DNA of 64,000 nucleotides, taken from the NCBI GenBank assembly GCA_947444305.1, contig CANEZP010000019.1, positions 1-64,000 on the forward strand, given 5' to 3'. This stretch comes from Pseudobdellovibrionaceae bacterium. Lineage in GTDB: Bacteria; Bdellovibrionota; Bdellovibrionia; Bdellovibrionales; UBA1609. This document shows, piece by piece, positions 52,335 to 61,501 of the stretch. The stretch's first letter is position 1. Each line of letters starts with the position of its first letter. The notes beneath the pieces are model-generated. The model had not been told where the DNA came from, did no database searches, and saw only the letters and a program-made list of their open reading frames with translations. A program made the translations under genes and the position numbers.

Positions 52335-53099
52335 TCACCTACCGCTTAGCATTCCGAATTCATACTTTATGACGCTCACCAGAGCCACGCAAGCCGTTTC
52401 GACGCGCAGAATTTGCTCGCCCATCGACGTCGGGTTGAGACCGGCCTTCGCGAACATCTCTACTTCGCGCACCGAGAAACCACCTTCGCTGCCGACGAAA
52501 ACCCAAAGGTGGTCTAGTCCGCGCGACTTCAGCTCATTCAAAGCAGACGAAAGTCCCAGCCGAGACTCGCCCTCATAAGGAAATAGACCACCGGTCCCGG
52601 CATTTCGGCTAAATTCACCTAGCAATTTGTCTAGGGTCACCGGTTCGCCGATTTTCATAAGGTCACCGCGCCCTGATTGTTGAGTCGCGCCCTGCACGAG
52701 CTTTCGCCACCGCGCCATGCGATTTTCGGAAAGCTCACCGACTTTGCGCAAAAAGCTGTAATCGGAAACGAACACCCGAACCTCGGAAGCTCCGAGTTCG
52801 ACACACTTTTCAACGATCCAATCCACCTTCGGCAGCTTAGGCACGCTCACGCAAAGGGTGATGAAAGGTTTGGGCATCGGGGGTAACGCGCGGGTGGAAA
52901 GAATCTGCGCGGTCATCTCGCTTCGCGATTCGTGGGTCAGCTCAACGTGATGAGCTTTCCCGTCACCGGCCAAAACTTCGAACTGATCACCGGTTTTGAA
53001 CCGGCAAACGTCTCGGATGTGGTGAACCAAATCCCCGCGTAAATGTACTTGCGAACCGTCGATGCCGTCGGGCTCGATGTAGAAACGTCTTAGTGCCAC
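52335..53099 (-). CDS. rsmE: 16S rRNA (uracil1498-N3)-methyltransferase RsmE
   Basis: RsmE methylates U1498 in the 30S subunit. The 254-residue protein has a PUA-like N-terminal region (VHLRGDLVHHIRDVCRFKTGDQFEVLAG), SPOUT-type KLPKVDWIVEKCVELGASEV, WRKLVQGATQQSGR and the knot motif FVGSEGGFSVREVEMF. It lies 1 base from prmA, as in many genomes. Confidence 0.95.
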   Translation of the reverse strand: MALRRFYIEPDGIDGSQVHLRGDLVHHIRDVCRFKTGDQFEVLAGDGKAHHVELTHESRSEMTAQILSTRALPPMPKPFITLCVSVPKLPKVDWIVEKCVELGASEVRVFVSDYSFLRKVGELSENRMARWRKLVQGATQQSGRGDLMKIGEPVTLDKLLGEFSRNAGTGGLFPYEGESRLGLSSALNELKSRGLDHLWVFVGSEGGFSVREVEMFAKAGLNPTSMGEQILRVETACVALVSVIKYEFGMLSGR

Positions 53100-53100
53100 G

Positions 53101-53967
53101 TTAAATCCTCGTCGCGTAAAGGACCCAGTCGCCTTTTTGCCGGCGCTCGAGCCAATCGGCTTTGAAGCCGGCGAGAAAATCTTTTTCGCGCTCGGTAATG
53201 ATACCGGAGACGATCAGCCAGCCGCCCGGATTCAAGCGCGCCTTAAGCGAATCTTGAATGCGGACCAAAACACCGTCGATGATGTTCGCACAAACGACGT
53301 CGAACTTGTCGTCGAGGTTTTCCACCTGTCGCTCGTCCAGTTCGATATCGCCGGTTTTATTCAATTCAAAATTTTCCTTAGCCACCCGGCGTGAATCCGC
53401 CTCGATTTCGGTAGCGGAAACTTTGGCGATCTCTAATTGTTTGGCGAGGATCGCTAGGATGCCCGTACCCGTGCCGACATCCAGTAAGCTCTGCGGCTTT
53501 TGTTTTTGCACCACTTCGAATAGAAATTCGGCCACGAGCTGAGTGGTTTCGTGGGTGCCGGTGCCGAAGGCCATGCCGGGATCTACCATGATGGGAAAGC
53601 TCGCTTCCGCGGGCACGGGCAACCAACTGGGCACGACCCAGTGGGCGCCGACCAGCGAGAACGGCACGAAGCCCTTCTTCCATTCGGCGAGCCAATCTTT
53701 ATTTTCTTCCCCTTTGATGCGCAACATGACCGAAGGGAAACGTGAACGTACGAGCTCGATGAAACCGGGAGCGGGCAATTTACCGAAGTAAATTTCGAGA
53801 TTTCGTTTTTCAGGAATTTTCGTGAAGACGTCTTCTTCACCTTCGGGTTGCTCAAAGGGAAGCGACTCGCTCATGCCGAGGGCGCCCCAATCAAAAGCAT
53901 TTACGCTAAGAAATTCTTCGGCGCGGGCGTCGACGTTCGATAGATGCACGACAAAATACTGACTCAC
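53101..53967 (-). CDS. prmA: ribosomal protein L11 methyltransferase PrmA
   Basis: The 288-residue protein has the SAM-binding LLDVGTGTGILAILAKQLE, the PrmA N-terminal region, and the family signature VDPGMAFGTGTHETTQLVAEFL. It methylates ribosomal protein L11. Overlap of 4 bases with the DUF1700-like gene indicates coupling. Confidence 0.96.
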   Translation of the reverse strand: MSQYFVVHLSNVDARAEEFLSVNAFDWGALGMSESLPFEQPEGEEDVFTKIPEKRNLEIYFGKLPAPGFIELVRSRFPSVMLRIKGEENKDWLAEWKKGFVPFSLVGAHWVVPSWLPVPAEASFPIMVDPGMAFGTGTHETTQLVAEFLFEVVQKQKPQSLLDVGTGTGILAILAKQLEIAKVSATEIEADSRRVAKENFELNKTGDIELDERQVENLDDKFDVVCANIIDGVLVRIQDSLKARLNPGGWLIVSGIITEREKDFLAGFKADWLERRQKGDWVLYATRI

Positions 53968-54890
53968 TCTTTTTTCACCAATCCGTTAATTACGTTCACT
54001 TTAACTTTCAGCGCGTTTTTCGCGGCTGACCGGGGGAAGAAATCTTTTAAACCGTTCTTCACTTTGACTTCGAAGTCGTAGGTCCTAGCCGGATCCGTTT
54101 TGATATTTACCTTGCCGTTGTCGAGCGCGATGTCGAGCGGACCGCCGGGCTTTTCGATATCCATGTGGCCGTTCACGCCTCGCACTTCGGTCGCCAGTCC
54201 GAGCGGAACGGCGACCGCGCACTTAACTAAATTCAATTTATCCAAGTTCAAGGTCATCACTCCGGCAACGACGGCCACTTCCGGTGCCGTCTGCGATGCG
54301 GCCTTACAGTCCCAAGTGATTTTACGGCCGGCCGCGACCGAAAGATCGAGCTTTGCCGTATTGAAAGGAATCTTGAGAACGCGAACCGAACCGGTCAGCG
54401 TCTCTTCACCTTTCACTTCGACGCCGTCGCCGCCGCCGGCATTGACGAGTAGATCACCGATTTTGACTTGCCCGATTTTTTCGTTCACGTCGATGAGGCC
54501 GCCGAGCAAAAGGATTCGGCCTTTTTCATCGTCTATTTTGACGAGCGGACTAAAATACCAAATTGCCGACATACCCGCGAAGAACACGAGTCCGAAGAAG
54601 GCGACCGTACCGATCGCGAGCCACTTGAACCATGCGCCCCCGCGACGGCGGGGCCGCTCAACGGCGATTCCCTTCTCGGCTAGATATTTATGCGCAACCA
54701 TCTTCGGCGAACCGAGATCCTCAAGGACGCGGTCGATCGCGCGCTCCGGATCCCCCGTCATTTTCGCTTCGGCATCGATTACGTGAGCTTTGATTTCGGT
54801 GATGATTTCGGCGCGCCGGCTTACCGGCAGCGGCTTCAACTCGCGGTCGAGCTGTAAAAGGTAATGCTCAAGTTTGACTTCACGGTTCAT
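53964..54890 (-). CDS. DUF1700/HAAS-like single-pass membrane protein
   Basis: 308 residues. The N-terminal part (LEHYLLQLDRELKPLPVSRRAEIITEIKAHVIDAEAKMTGDPERAIDRVLEDLGSPKMVAHKYL) fits the DUF1700/HAAS region, then a membrane helix (WLAIGTVAFFGLVFFAGMSAIWYF) and an exported beta-rich part. Proteins of this kind commonly sit directly below a PadR gene, and are thought to act in signalling with it. Ten bases from padR. Confidence 0.82.
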   Translation of the reverse strand: MNREVKLEHYLLQLDRELKPLPVSRRAEIITEIKAHVIDAEAKMTGDPERAIDRVLEDLGSPKMVAHKYLAEKGIAVERPRRRGGAWFKWLAIGTVAFFGLVFFAGMSAIWYFSPLVKIDDEKGRILLLGGLIDVNEKIGQVKIGDLLVNAGGGDGVEVKGEETLTGSVRVLKIPFNTAKLDLSVAAGRKITWDCKAASQTAPEVAVVAGVMTLNLDKLNLVKCAVAVPLGLATEVRGVNGHMDIEKPGGPLDIALDNGKVNIKTDPARTYDFEVKVKNGLKDFFPRSAAKNALKVKVNVINGLVKKE

Positions 54891-54900
54891 AATCTTGCCC

Positions 54901-55236
54901 TCACTTTCGTATCTTCGATACCAAGTCGGTCATTCTTAGAAACTCATCTTCCATTTCGTTAAGCGATTGAACGCCTTTTTTCGTCAGCGCGTAGAATTTG
55001 CGCGGGTGCCCCTTGAGGTTCGCGGTTTCCCACGTCGAACTTAACAGCCCGTCGCCGGTCATACGACTAAGCAACGGATAAAGCGTACCCTCTTTTAAGG
55101 TAAGTTCGAGCGACGCCAATTTTTCCAGGATTTCTAAACCGTACATCCGCTTTTGCTGACGGATAAGGAGCAACAAACAAAGCTCGAGGTAGCCCTTTTT
55201 AACCTGCACGCGCCAATTGTCGAGATCCAATTGCAT
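54901..55236 (-). CDS. PadR-family transcriptional regulator
   Basis: 111 residues from ATG 55236, which sits right under a perfect palindrome. Seen: YLELCLLLLIRQQKRMYGLEILEKL (helix-turn-helix), LTLKEGTLYPLLSRMTGDGLLSSTW and RKFYALTKKGVQSLNEME, the PadR winged-helix and dimer region. The track starts 12 codons upstream inside the operator. As usual it heads the operon with the DUF1700-like gene and probably represses itself. Confidence 0.93.
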   Translation of the reverse strand: MQLDLDNWRVQVKKGYLELCLLLLIRQQKRMYGLEILEKLASLELTLKEGTLYPLLSRMTGDGLLSSTWETANLKGHPRKFYALTKKGVQSLNEMEDEFLRMTDLVSKIRK

Positions 55237-55241
55237 ACGAC

Positions 55242-55264
55242 TATACCTAGCCAAGCTAGGTATA
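55242..55264. promoter_or_regulatory. PadR operator (perfect 10-bp inverted repeat)
   Basis: Arms TATACCTAGC and GCTAGGTATA flank a 3-base spacer, 5 bases before the padR start. Position over the start codon region leaves room for no usual ribosome site, so the transcript may be leaderless. A repressor bound here would block transcription of the six-gene operon. Confidence 0.8.
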
Positions 55265-55295
55265 CCGGTCAAGCCTGGTCGTCGCGGATTACGCG

Positions 55296-55883
55296 CTACT
55301 GCAAGATGGGGGATTCGACCGGCGCCTGGGTCGGCGGTTCGGGATTAGGCGCCGGAGCTTCGCTAGATACTTTCACGGAATTAACCACGATCTGCGCGGG
55401 TTCGGGCCGGGACTGAGGCTGGGGCGCGGGGCTCGAAGCGACGGGTTCAGCCGCACTCTCGGCTTCGGCCTTTTTCGAATCTTTGCCGGAATCTTTCTCG
55501 CTCGTTGCGCTATCCATGTCTAGGCGGTCGCCCACCATGATGAAGTTGTCTTCGAGAATGGGCGCGTTTTCACGCGTGAACTCCGAGAACAAACGCGCAA
55601 CCGAGATCCCTTTTTGCACGTGGATGATCTTGATTTTAGCGACCTTCAACTGCAGGTCGCCGGCCGAGCGGTTTTGGTAATTGTCGTAAAGAGGCATGCG
55701 GCGCTCAACGGTGATGACCATGCCCGAGTTCAAACCCGATTCACTGCCGCCGTTGATGTAGAAATCGCGGTAAACTATTTCGGTATCGGACATCGGTAAA
55801 TTTTTACGCACATCAAAGATGGTGAGATCGCCCGCGAACGCGGCGTTCGAGACTGCCAAGCCAAAGACCAAGATATACTTCAC
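55296..55883 (-). CDS. secreted protein, FlgT-C-terminal-like
   Basis: 195 residues with a signal peptide (ILVFGLAVSNAAFAGD). The middle (EIVYRDFYINGGSESGLNSGMVITVERRMPLYDNYQNRSAGDLQLKVAKIKIIHVQ) resembles the C-terminal domain of FlgT, a flagellar assembly protein; the tail is Ser/Pro/Ala/Glu-rich low complexity. I use GTG 55883, where AAGGA lies 8 bases upstream; the track ATG is adjacent to that site. A weak sigma-28-like pattern, TTAAG...CCCGATTA, is visible upstream. The FlgT link is tentative. Confidence 0.55.
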   Translation of the reverse strand: MKYILVFGLAVSNAAFAGDLTIFDVRKNLPMSDTEIVYRDFYINGGSESGLNSGMVITVERRMPLYDNYQNRSAGDLQLKVAKIKIIHVQKGISVARLFSEFTRENAPILEDNFIMVGDRLDMDSATSEKDSGKDSKKAEAESAAEPVASSPAPQPQSRPEPAQIVVNSVKVSSEAPAPNPEPPTQAPVESPILQ

Positions 55884-55988
55884 GGCGACCATCCTTATTT
55901 GATGTTCAGGGGAAAACCCTTACCCGTCTCTAATCGGGAAAAATTTGCCGCGGCTTAACGTCTAGCGACTACGGTCGAGGTTTGTATT

Positions 55989-56744
55989 ATGGTCCGCCCC
56001 ATGACTGCCTTATTCATCTTTCTTACCGCTATTCTCGCCGCCGTTTACTTCAACAAGCGCCGTTGGTCGCTGGTCTTGGTCGCGCTGCTCGCCATCCACC
56101 TGATGCTTTCGGGCAGCGGCATCGTCACACGGACATTACTCAGAAATTTACAAACGGCCGCGCGCATCGACCCACCCGAATGGCGCACGCGCAACGTAGT
56201 GGTCGTGCTCGGCTTCGGTACGGTGAAGTGGACCTCGCCCGAAAGCGTAACCTCGGCGTCGTTTGCTTACGCCCGCCTGTTCGAAGGCCTGCGGCTCTAT
56301 AAGGATTGCGTGAAGACGGCGAAGGTTTGCCGGCTGCTGGTGAGCGGCGGCGATCCCATGCGCAACGGCGAGGCCGAGGCCGACGTCATGGCCCGCGAGC
56401 TTGAATCGGCCGGGGTTCCAAAAGGTGATTTGATCATCGAGAACAAGAGCAACAACACATTCCAGAACGCGAAGTACTCGGCGCCCCTACTCGAAGGCTT
56501 CGACCGCATCCACTTAGTCACTTCCGGCGTGCACATGCGGCGAGCGATGACCTTCTTCACTCACTTCATCAGGGACGTGACCCCCGCACCGGCCGACCGT
56601 ATGAATTCGCTGCTCACGATTTTGCCGGTTTCGCCGAACTTAATTTATTTTGATTTTGCCGTGCACGAGTACGCAGGCATGCTTACGTACCACGTCTACA
56701 ACTGGATGGGCTGGAACCCACCGCCGGTTTCTAAAGTGGACTAA
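55989..56744 (+). CDS. YdcF/ElyC-family membrane protein (DUF218)
   Basis: 251 residues. Two N-terminal membrane helices (LFIFLTAILAAVYF and LVLVALLAIHLMLSGSG) precede the DUF218 domain: VVVVLGFG, LLVSGGDPMRNGEAEADVM, ENKSNNTFQNAKYS and LVTSGVHMRRAMTFF. Proteins of this class include ElyC and SanA, linked to envelope maintenance. It converges on fliW with a 4-base overlap. Confidence 0.85.
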   Translation: MVRPMTALFIFLTAILAAVYFNKRRWSLVLVALLAIHLMLSGSGIVTRTLLRNLQTAARIDPPEWRTRNVVVVLGFGTVKWTSPESVTSASFAYARLFEGLRLYKDCVKTAKVCRLLVSGGDPMRNGEAEADVMARELESAGVPKGDLIIENKSNNTFQNAKYSAPLLEGFDRIHLVTSGVHMRRAMTFFTHFIRDVTPAPADRMNSLLTILPVSPNLIYFDFAVHEYAGMLTYHVYNWMGWNPPPVSKVD

Positions 56745-57268
56745 CCTTCGACTTCGGGTGGGCGCGGGAGTTTGACCGCGACGTCGGTATAGGCGGTTTG
56801 ATTTTTGATCGAGGCCGAAGGATTTTGCACCACGCGCTGTTGGAGGCGGGTGAAAATCGGTTCGCGAATCGCTAAGGAATTGTCTTGAAGGACGCACTGC
56901 CGGGCCAAACGTTTGGCCACGTTAATCACGATCGGGGCCTTAAGATTGGCCGTCATTTGCGTCGGGTCTTGCGGAATAGTGATGATCGCGAACGAGCGCG
57001 TGCCCTCTTTATTGGGCAAATTCAAAACTTCTAAATCGTGTTTGGTCAGCGAAACGGAGTAATTCGAAGTGAAAAGCTCGGGCTCAAGCAGCGGAAAGGC
57101 AATTCCGGGTTCGTCGCAGGACTGAAGCCAGGCAAAGATTTCGTCGGAGGGATCATCCAAGAGCACGAACCGACGTAGCTCATTGAAGCCCAGCAAACCT
57201 TCCGGAAACTGGATTACGTCATCAGTTGTGATGGATATAACGCCAAAACGACTCGTATGAACTGTCAC
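56741..57268 (-). CDS. fliW: flagellar assembly factor FliW
   Basis: The 175-residue protein has the FliW pattern VISITTDDVIQFPEGLLGFNELRRFVLLDDPSDEIFAWLQSCDEPGIAFPLLEPELF. FliW binds CsrA and, in turn, is displaced by flagellin, linking filament assembly to flagellin translation. It lies just downstream of csrA (123 bases) and its presence agrees with four flagellin genes in the window. Confidence 0.95.
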   Translation of the reverse strand: MTVHTSRFGVISITTDDVIQFPEGLLGFNELRRFVLLDDPSDEIFAWLQSCDEPGIAFPLLEPELFTSNYSVSLTKHDLEVLNLPNKEGTRSFAIITIPQDPTQMTANLKAPIVINVAKRLARQCVLQDNSLAIREPIFTRLQQRVVQNPSASIKNQTAYTDVAVKLPRPPEVEG

Positions 57269-57391
57269 CCAACCCCCCTCTTCAAGTTTAGGATGCCCCT
57301 ACTTATAGGGACTCTTCAACTCTAAATGCGGGTTAATAACGCACAACGAAAATAGGAAGGGAGCGCGACAGCGATCCCGTAATATGCGGCT

Positions 57392-57622
57392 TTACTTAGA
57401 CTTAAGAAGTTCGGCGACCGCTTTTGAGCTGTCGCTGGTCGTGCTTGCCGATTCTTGATTTTGATTTTGAATCGCTAGATAGACTTCTTCACGATGAATC
57501 TTCGTGTCTTTGGGCGCTTCGATACCGAGGCGCACTTGTTTGCCTTTGATCTGCACAACACGAATTTTAATATGATCGTCGATCGCGATGCTTTCGCCGA
57601 GTTTACGCGTAAGGACCAACAT
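57392..57622 (-). CDS. csrA: carbon storage regulator CsrA
   Basis: 76 residues: MLVLTRKLGESIAIDDHIKIRVVQIKGKQVRLGIEAPKDTKIHREEVYLAIQ, the whole family core, plus a Ser/Thr-rich tail. The start is moved to the ATG at 57622, as the family always begins MLVL. CsrA binds GGA-containing leaders to block translation; FliW, the next gene, is its protein antagonist. A sigma-28-like element lies upstream. Confidence 0.96.
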   Translation of the reverse strand: MLVLTRKLGESIAIDDHIKIRVVQIKGKQVRLGIEAPKDTKIHREEVYLAIQNQNQESASTTSDSSKAVAELLKSK

Positions 57623-57697
57623 TCCAGACTCCTTCAACATCCTAGTCAAAGCTACGCTCTGGGGAGCAAGATGACTGATCTACCCCAGGCGAATCTC

Positions 57698-57726
57698 TCT
57701 ACGGCAGATTCTTAAGAATGCTTTAG
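57698..57726 (-). promoter_or_regulatory. possible sigma-28-like promoter upstream of csrA
   Basis: Minus-strand CTAAAG, 15 bases and GCCGTAGA. Spacing is one base longer than in the flagellin promoters. A perfect 12-base palindrome ATTCTTAAGAAT sits inside the spacer at 57708-57719. Weak but in the right place for CsrA. Confidence 0.45.
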
Positions 57727-57748
57727 GTAGTCTTATGAGAGACGAAAG

Positions 57749-58300
57749 TCAAGGTAGCGAACCCGCGCTCGTGAGTTGCGCGCAGACGCTCTGGAGTGGC
57801 CGGAAATAAACATCCTCCCCGTCTGAAAATTTACATGGGCGACCAGCCTTTGCGCTCTGGTCGAGGACCACGGCGAGCGTGCATTCCAAGGCTAAACCTT
57901 TATCCGGTTTCTTCTTCCAATCGGCGATGATTCTTTCGCGAGTCGCTTCGGAATTATGAGCGGCCGAGCGCAATCGTTCACGAATTTGCGAACGGAAGGC
58001 GGCCAATTTTTTGGCTTCGATCATGGTCGAATTGTTCATGGAATCAAAGGCTTCGGTAGACCCGCAAACGACGTCGCGCCAGAAAACTCCGGTTTTAGAT
58101 TTTTTGTCCTGCGCCCATTCCTTGTAAACCGATAGCGTGTCACGGATGTCATCATGAACGCTCTGCGGTCCGGGCAAGTTCACGGTTTCGGTTCGCGCAA
58201 CGGGAACCAGCCGCGCTTCCCCTCCCGAGGCCAACGTCTCGGCGTGGGCGAATTGAAATGCGGGTGCGATCAACAACAGCGACAGAATAAGTTTGTTCAT
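57749..58300 (-). CDS. secreted hypothetical protein in flagellar block
   Basis: 183 residues with signal peptide (LILSLLLIAPAFQFAHAE), then a helical, charged body (ESMNNSTMIEAKKLAAFRSQIRERLRSAAHNSEATRERI-like) containing four cysteines. No family recognised. Lies between csrA and flgL on the same strand. Confidence 0.7.
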   Translation of the reverse strand: MNKLILSLLLIAPAFQFAHAETLASGGEARLVPVARTETVNLPGPQSVHDDIRDTLSVYKEWAQDKKSKTGVFWRDVVCGSTEAFDSMNNSTMIEAKKLAAFRSQIRERLRSAAHNSEATRERIIADWKKKPDKGLALECTLAVVLDQSAKAGRPCKFSDGEDVYFRPLQSVCAQLTSAGSLP

Positions 58301-58402
58301 GCTTTATCGTTACTTCAACGTACGTGCCGCGCGGGCGCGAAAATAAGCGATCGCCGCCGTCTCACATTGAGACGGTGCCGTAACTGGTCAGGCGGTGCGC
58401 GA

Positions 58403-59461
58403 TTATTTAATGAAGTCGAGCAAACTCGGCTGAATCAATTTGCCGGAGGTTTGCAAGGTCGCCTGCAGGGTATTTTCGGTCTTGGTAATATCACTGACGG
58501 TCGAGAAAATATCGGCGTCCTCGAGCTGGGAGATCGAGATCTGATTATCGACTTTTTGTTTTTCGAGCGACTGCACGAAATTATCGAGAACCGAACTGCG
58601 CGAGCCCACTTGCGAGCGCGTAAGCACAACCTGGTTCAAGCCGTCGTCTAAATGATCGAGCGTATTCTGCACGGCCTGCTTATCGTTCGTACGCAACGCC
58701 GTTTCCAGATCCTTAACTATACTAAATAGATTCACGCCGGCGGGCGGCTCGACCGGCTTCGGCGGCACCTCGGGCTCGGGGCCGCGGAGTCCGAGAATGC
58801 TGGCGGGGCCGCGCAGCTCGATCGGATCCATCGTCTTCATCTTCTGCGCGTCGAGTTCTTCGATCGAACGCGCCTGCGGCACGGAAGGCTTAGCCATCCC
58901 GTTACGATCGATGCCGTCACCGAGGAACACGCGGCCGCCCGGTACGTTCATCGCGACGAAGGCTTCTTTATCGATGTGGATGTTCATCTCGCCGGGGTCA
59001 CCGTTGTATTCGCCCTTGAGATTGAAAGGCGCTTGCTGCGTGCTGAACCCGCCGAAGATGAAGCGGTCGCCGAGCTTACGGTTACCGATGTTCACCATTT
59101 GACTATAAAGCTGTTCAATTTCAATGGCGACGGCGCGGCGGGAATCTTCGTTGGCGCTGGCGTCGTTACTCTGCCCGATCGCGAGTTCTTTCGCGCGCAT
59201 GATGACTTCGCTCAATTCGCCGAGCGATTGATCGGTGTATTCTAGAAAAGATTTTGCGTAGTTAAGACTCTTCGAAAACTGTTTGTTGCCTTGCAGATCG
59301 ATACGGTTGCCGAGCACACGGCTCGCGGCTAAGGGATCATCGGACGGCTTCGTCACGCGCTTCTGGGTGGCCGCTTGATTTTGCAGCTCGGCCATTTGCG
59401 TGCGGTTTTTGCCGACGTTGGTCTTCACCTGATCATATTGCATCTTATCCGCGATACGCAC
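58403..59461 (-). CDS. flgL: flagellar hook-filament junction protein FlgL
   Basis: The 352-residue protein begins RIADKMQYDQVKTNVGKNRTQMAELQNQAATQKRVTKPSDDPLAASRVL, typical FlgL, and ends with helix SQLEDADIFSTVSDITKTENTLQATLQTSGKLIQPSLLDFIK. Longer than enterobacterial FlgL (about 317 residues) because of a Pro-rich segment (GLRGPEPEVPPKPVEPPAG). It follows flgK by 11 bases. Confidence 0.95.
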   Translation of the reverse strand: MRIADKMQYDQVKTNVGKNRTQMAELQNQAATQKRVTKPSDDPLAASRVLGNRIDLQGNKQFSKSLNYAKSFLEYTDQSLGELSEVIMRAKELAIGQSNDASANEDSRRAVAIEIEQLYSQMVNIGNRKLGDRFIFGGFSTQQAPFNLKGEYNGDPGEMNIHIDKEAFVAMNVPGGRVFLGDGIDRNGMAKPSVPQARSIEELDAQKMKTMDPIELRGPASILGLRGPEPEVPPKPVEPPAGVNLFSIVKDLETALRTNDKQAVQNTLDHLDDGLNQVVLTRSQVGSRSSVLDNFVQSLEKQKVDNQISISQLEDADIFSTVSDITKTENTLQATLQTSGKLIQPSLLDFIK

Positions 59462-59472
59462 TTAAACTTCCC

Positions 59473-60900
59473 TTACATCCGTTTCAAGTTGAGTACGGTG
59501 TCCATCATTTCATCGGCCGTGCGAACCATTCGCGCCGAAGCGTCGAACGCTTTTTGAAACTCGATCATCTTCGTCATCTCTTCGTCGATGCTGACGCCCG
59601 AGATGGATTCGCGCAGGTTTTTCAACTGCCCGACGATATCGCCTTGCGATTCGGCTGCCGAGTTCGCCCGCTGCGCTTCGATCCCGATCTTACCGACGAG
59701 CGCATTGTAGTGATCGTCGAGCGTCGTCTTGCCGCCGTCGAAAACACCTTTGTATTGCAAACCGGAAAGCACGTTGGCCATGCGGTTATCGCCCGCGGCA
59801 TCGGGCTGCGCACCCGCGGCGATGCGGCCGACATCGTTGCTGACCGCTTCGCTAAGCTTCATATTTTCGGCGGCGCCGTCGACGCTGTAGTTATCTGCGA
59901 AAAACAAATTACCGGTTTGCCCATTACGGTCGTAACCTTGAACGTGCGCCATGTTCACTTCTTCGGTGACCTTCGCGGCAAGTTGATCCATCCCGCCGAT
60001 AAAATCGTTAACGACCGAGTCACGTACTTCGAGCAATCCACCCAGCTCGCCACCCTTGATCTGCTTCGTAATGTTCACGGGCGTGGAGTGATCCGTAGAT
60101 TTGTAGAAGATGTCGACGTTGCCTTCGCGCTTGTTATCGCGGCCCGGGGTCGAAGCGGTGACTAAATCGCGCTGCGAATGCCCGCTGACCAAAACGCCCG
60201 TGCCCGCGACCGAAATCGCCAGCATACCGTCTTTGCTCTCGGCCGACTTGATGCTCACTTTTTCACCGAGTTGTTTCACCAAAAGGTCACGGCGATCGCG
60301 TTCGTCGTTGGCGGGCGTGCCGTTCAATTCGATCGTTTGAATCTTTTGGTTAAGCTGCGCGATTTCGCGCGTCGATTGGTTGATCTCTTCGACTTTTAAG
60401 CCGATCCGAAAATCGGCGTCGTTTTGAATCTCTTTGAGCTGTCCATTTACGCGGTTGAAATCTTTCGCGAGGTATTCGGCGGATTCTTTAACTTGCGTAC
60501 GGGTCGCGAGACTTTCCGGATTGTTCGACAGCTCACGGAACGAGTTGAAGAAGTTGCCGAGCGAATGGTTCAGACCCTTATTCACTTGCTCGTTATAAAC
60601 TTGCTCCACGCGGCCGAGCATTTCGGATTTTGACGTTTGGTAACCGAGTTGGTTGCCCTCGTGCTCTAATTGTTTTTCTAAATATTCATTGTTGGTGCGA
60701 TTGACTTGGCTGGCGCGCGCGCCCATGCCGATGCGCAAACGGCCTTCGCCGACCGATTCGTTGGTGACCATGTCGACGCGTTGGCGCGAATAGCCTTCGG
60801 TGGATTTGTTGGCAATGTTGTGGGCGGTGGTCTGCAAGGCCGTTTGGCTATTCGCCAAAGACCGCCGGCCGACGTCCATCATGGACCAAATGCGCGACAT
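59473..60900 (-). CDS. flgK: flagellar hook-associated protein FlgK
   Basis: 475 residues from ATG 60900, preceded by GAAGGAAG. N-terminal MSRIWSMMDVGRRSLANSQTALQTTAHNIANKSTEGYSRQRVDM and C-terminal SISGVSIDEEMTKMIEFQKAFDASARMVRTADEMMDTVLNLKRM are the FlgK junction helices. It joins hook to filament with FlgL and lies between flgN and flgL. Confidence 0.96.
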   Translation of the reverse strand: MSRIWSMMDVGRRSLANSQTALQTTAHNIANKSTEGYSRQRVDMVTNESVGEGRLRIGMGARASQVNRTNNEYLEKQLEHEGNQLGYQTSKSEMLGRVEQVYNEQVNKGLNHSLGNFFNSFRELSNNPESLATRTQVKESAEYLAKDFNRVNGQLKEIQNDADFRIGLKVEEINQSTREIAQLNQKIQTIELNGTPANDERDRRDLLVKQLGEKVSIKSAESKDGMLAISVAGTGVLVSGHSQRDLVTASTPGRDNKREGNVDIFYKSTDHSTPVNITKQIKGGELGGLLEVRDSVVNDFIGGMDQLAAKVTEEVNMAHVQGYDRNGQTGNLFFADNYSVDGAAENMKLSEAVSNDVGRIAAGAQPDAAGDNRMANVLSGLQYKGVFDGGKTTLDDHYNALVGKIGIEAQRANSAAESQGDIVGQLKNLRESISGVSIDEEMTKMIEFQKAFDASARMVRTADEMMDTVLNLKRM

Positions 60901-60960
60901 ACTATCTTCCTTCAATCCATCCGTGGATTGAAATCGTTAAACCCGTTCAATGACTGAGGA

Positions 60961-61482
60961 CTACGCTTCCCTGCTTACGAGTTGACCGGAGGCCGTGTGG
61001 CCTTCGACTTCACCCTTTTTCTTATACGTGGGCTTTTCGTCCAACGTGCCCTTGATTGCATTCATCGCGCCCGTAATATTCGTCAAAGCGCTTTGCACTA
61101 AAATTTCGTTGCCGCGATTGTACTCTTGCACACGGCGGAGCAAAAGTTCGAGGACCGAGTGAATATTGCGAAGTTTATCGGCCGGACCGTCGGGGAGATA
61201 TTTTGCGATCTCGAGCAAGCGCGGTTGTTCGGCTTTTAGATCTAAAGCCGCGCCGAGCTGAACGGCCGCGGTCACACGCTGCGATTCAAGCGCGCGGATC
61301 TTCAGCAGCATGGCTTCTTTTGCTTTATTATTTTCGTTTAAATCATCGAGGTGCGCCGAAATCAAAATGTCTTTTTCTTTGCGGACGACTTCGAGCAAAT
61401 GGCGATACACCTTGATCTGTTCTTCAAGAACAGACACCAAGGAGATCACCAGGTCATTTGCGGCTTGCGAAATTTCCCCCAC
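60961..61482 (-). CDS. flgN: flagellar export chaperone FlgN
   Basis: A 173-residue helical protein (LVISLVSVLEEQIKVYRHLLEVVRKEKDILISAHLDDLNENNKAKEAMLLKIRALESQR). Similar in pattern to FlgN, which chaperones FlgK and FlgL and lies next to flgM and flgK in many genomes. The match is general, but position between flgM and flgK supports it. Confidence 0.85.
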   Translation of the reverse strand: MGEISQAANDLVISLVSVLEEQIKVYRHLLEVVRKEKDILISAHLDDLNENNKAKEAMLLKIRALESQRVTAAVQLGAALDLKAEQPRLLEIAKYLPDGPADKLRNIHSVLELLLRRVQEYNRGNEILVQSALTNITGAMNAIKGTLDEKPTYKKKGEVEGHTASGQLVSREA

Positions 61483-61501
61483 TCAAAACCCCTTGTCCGG
61501 A

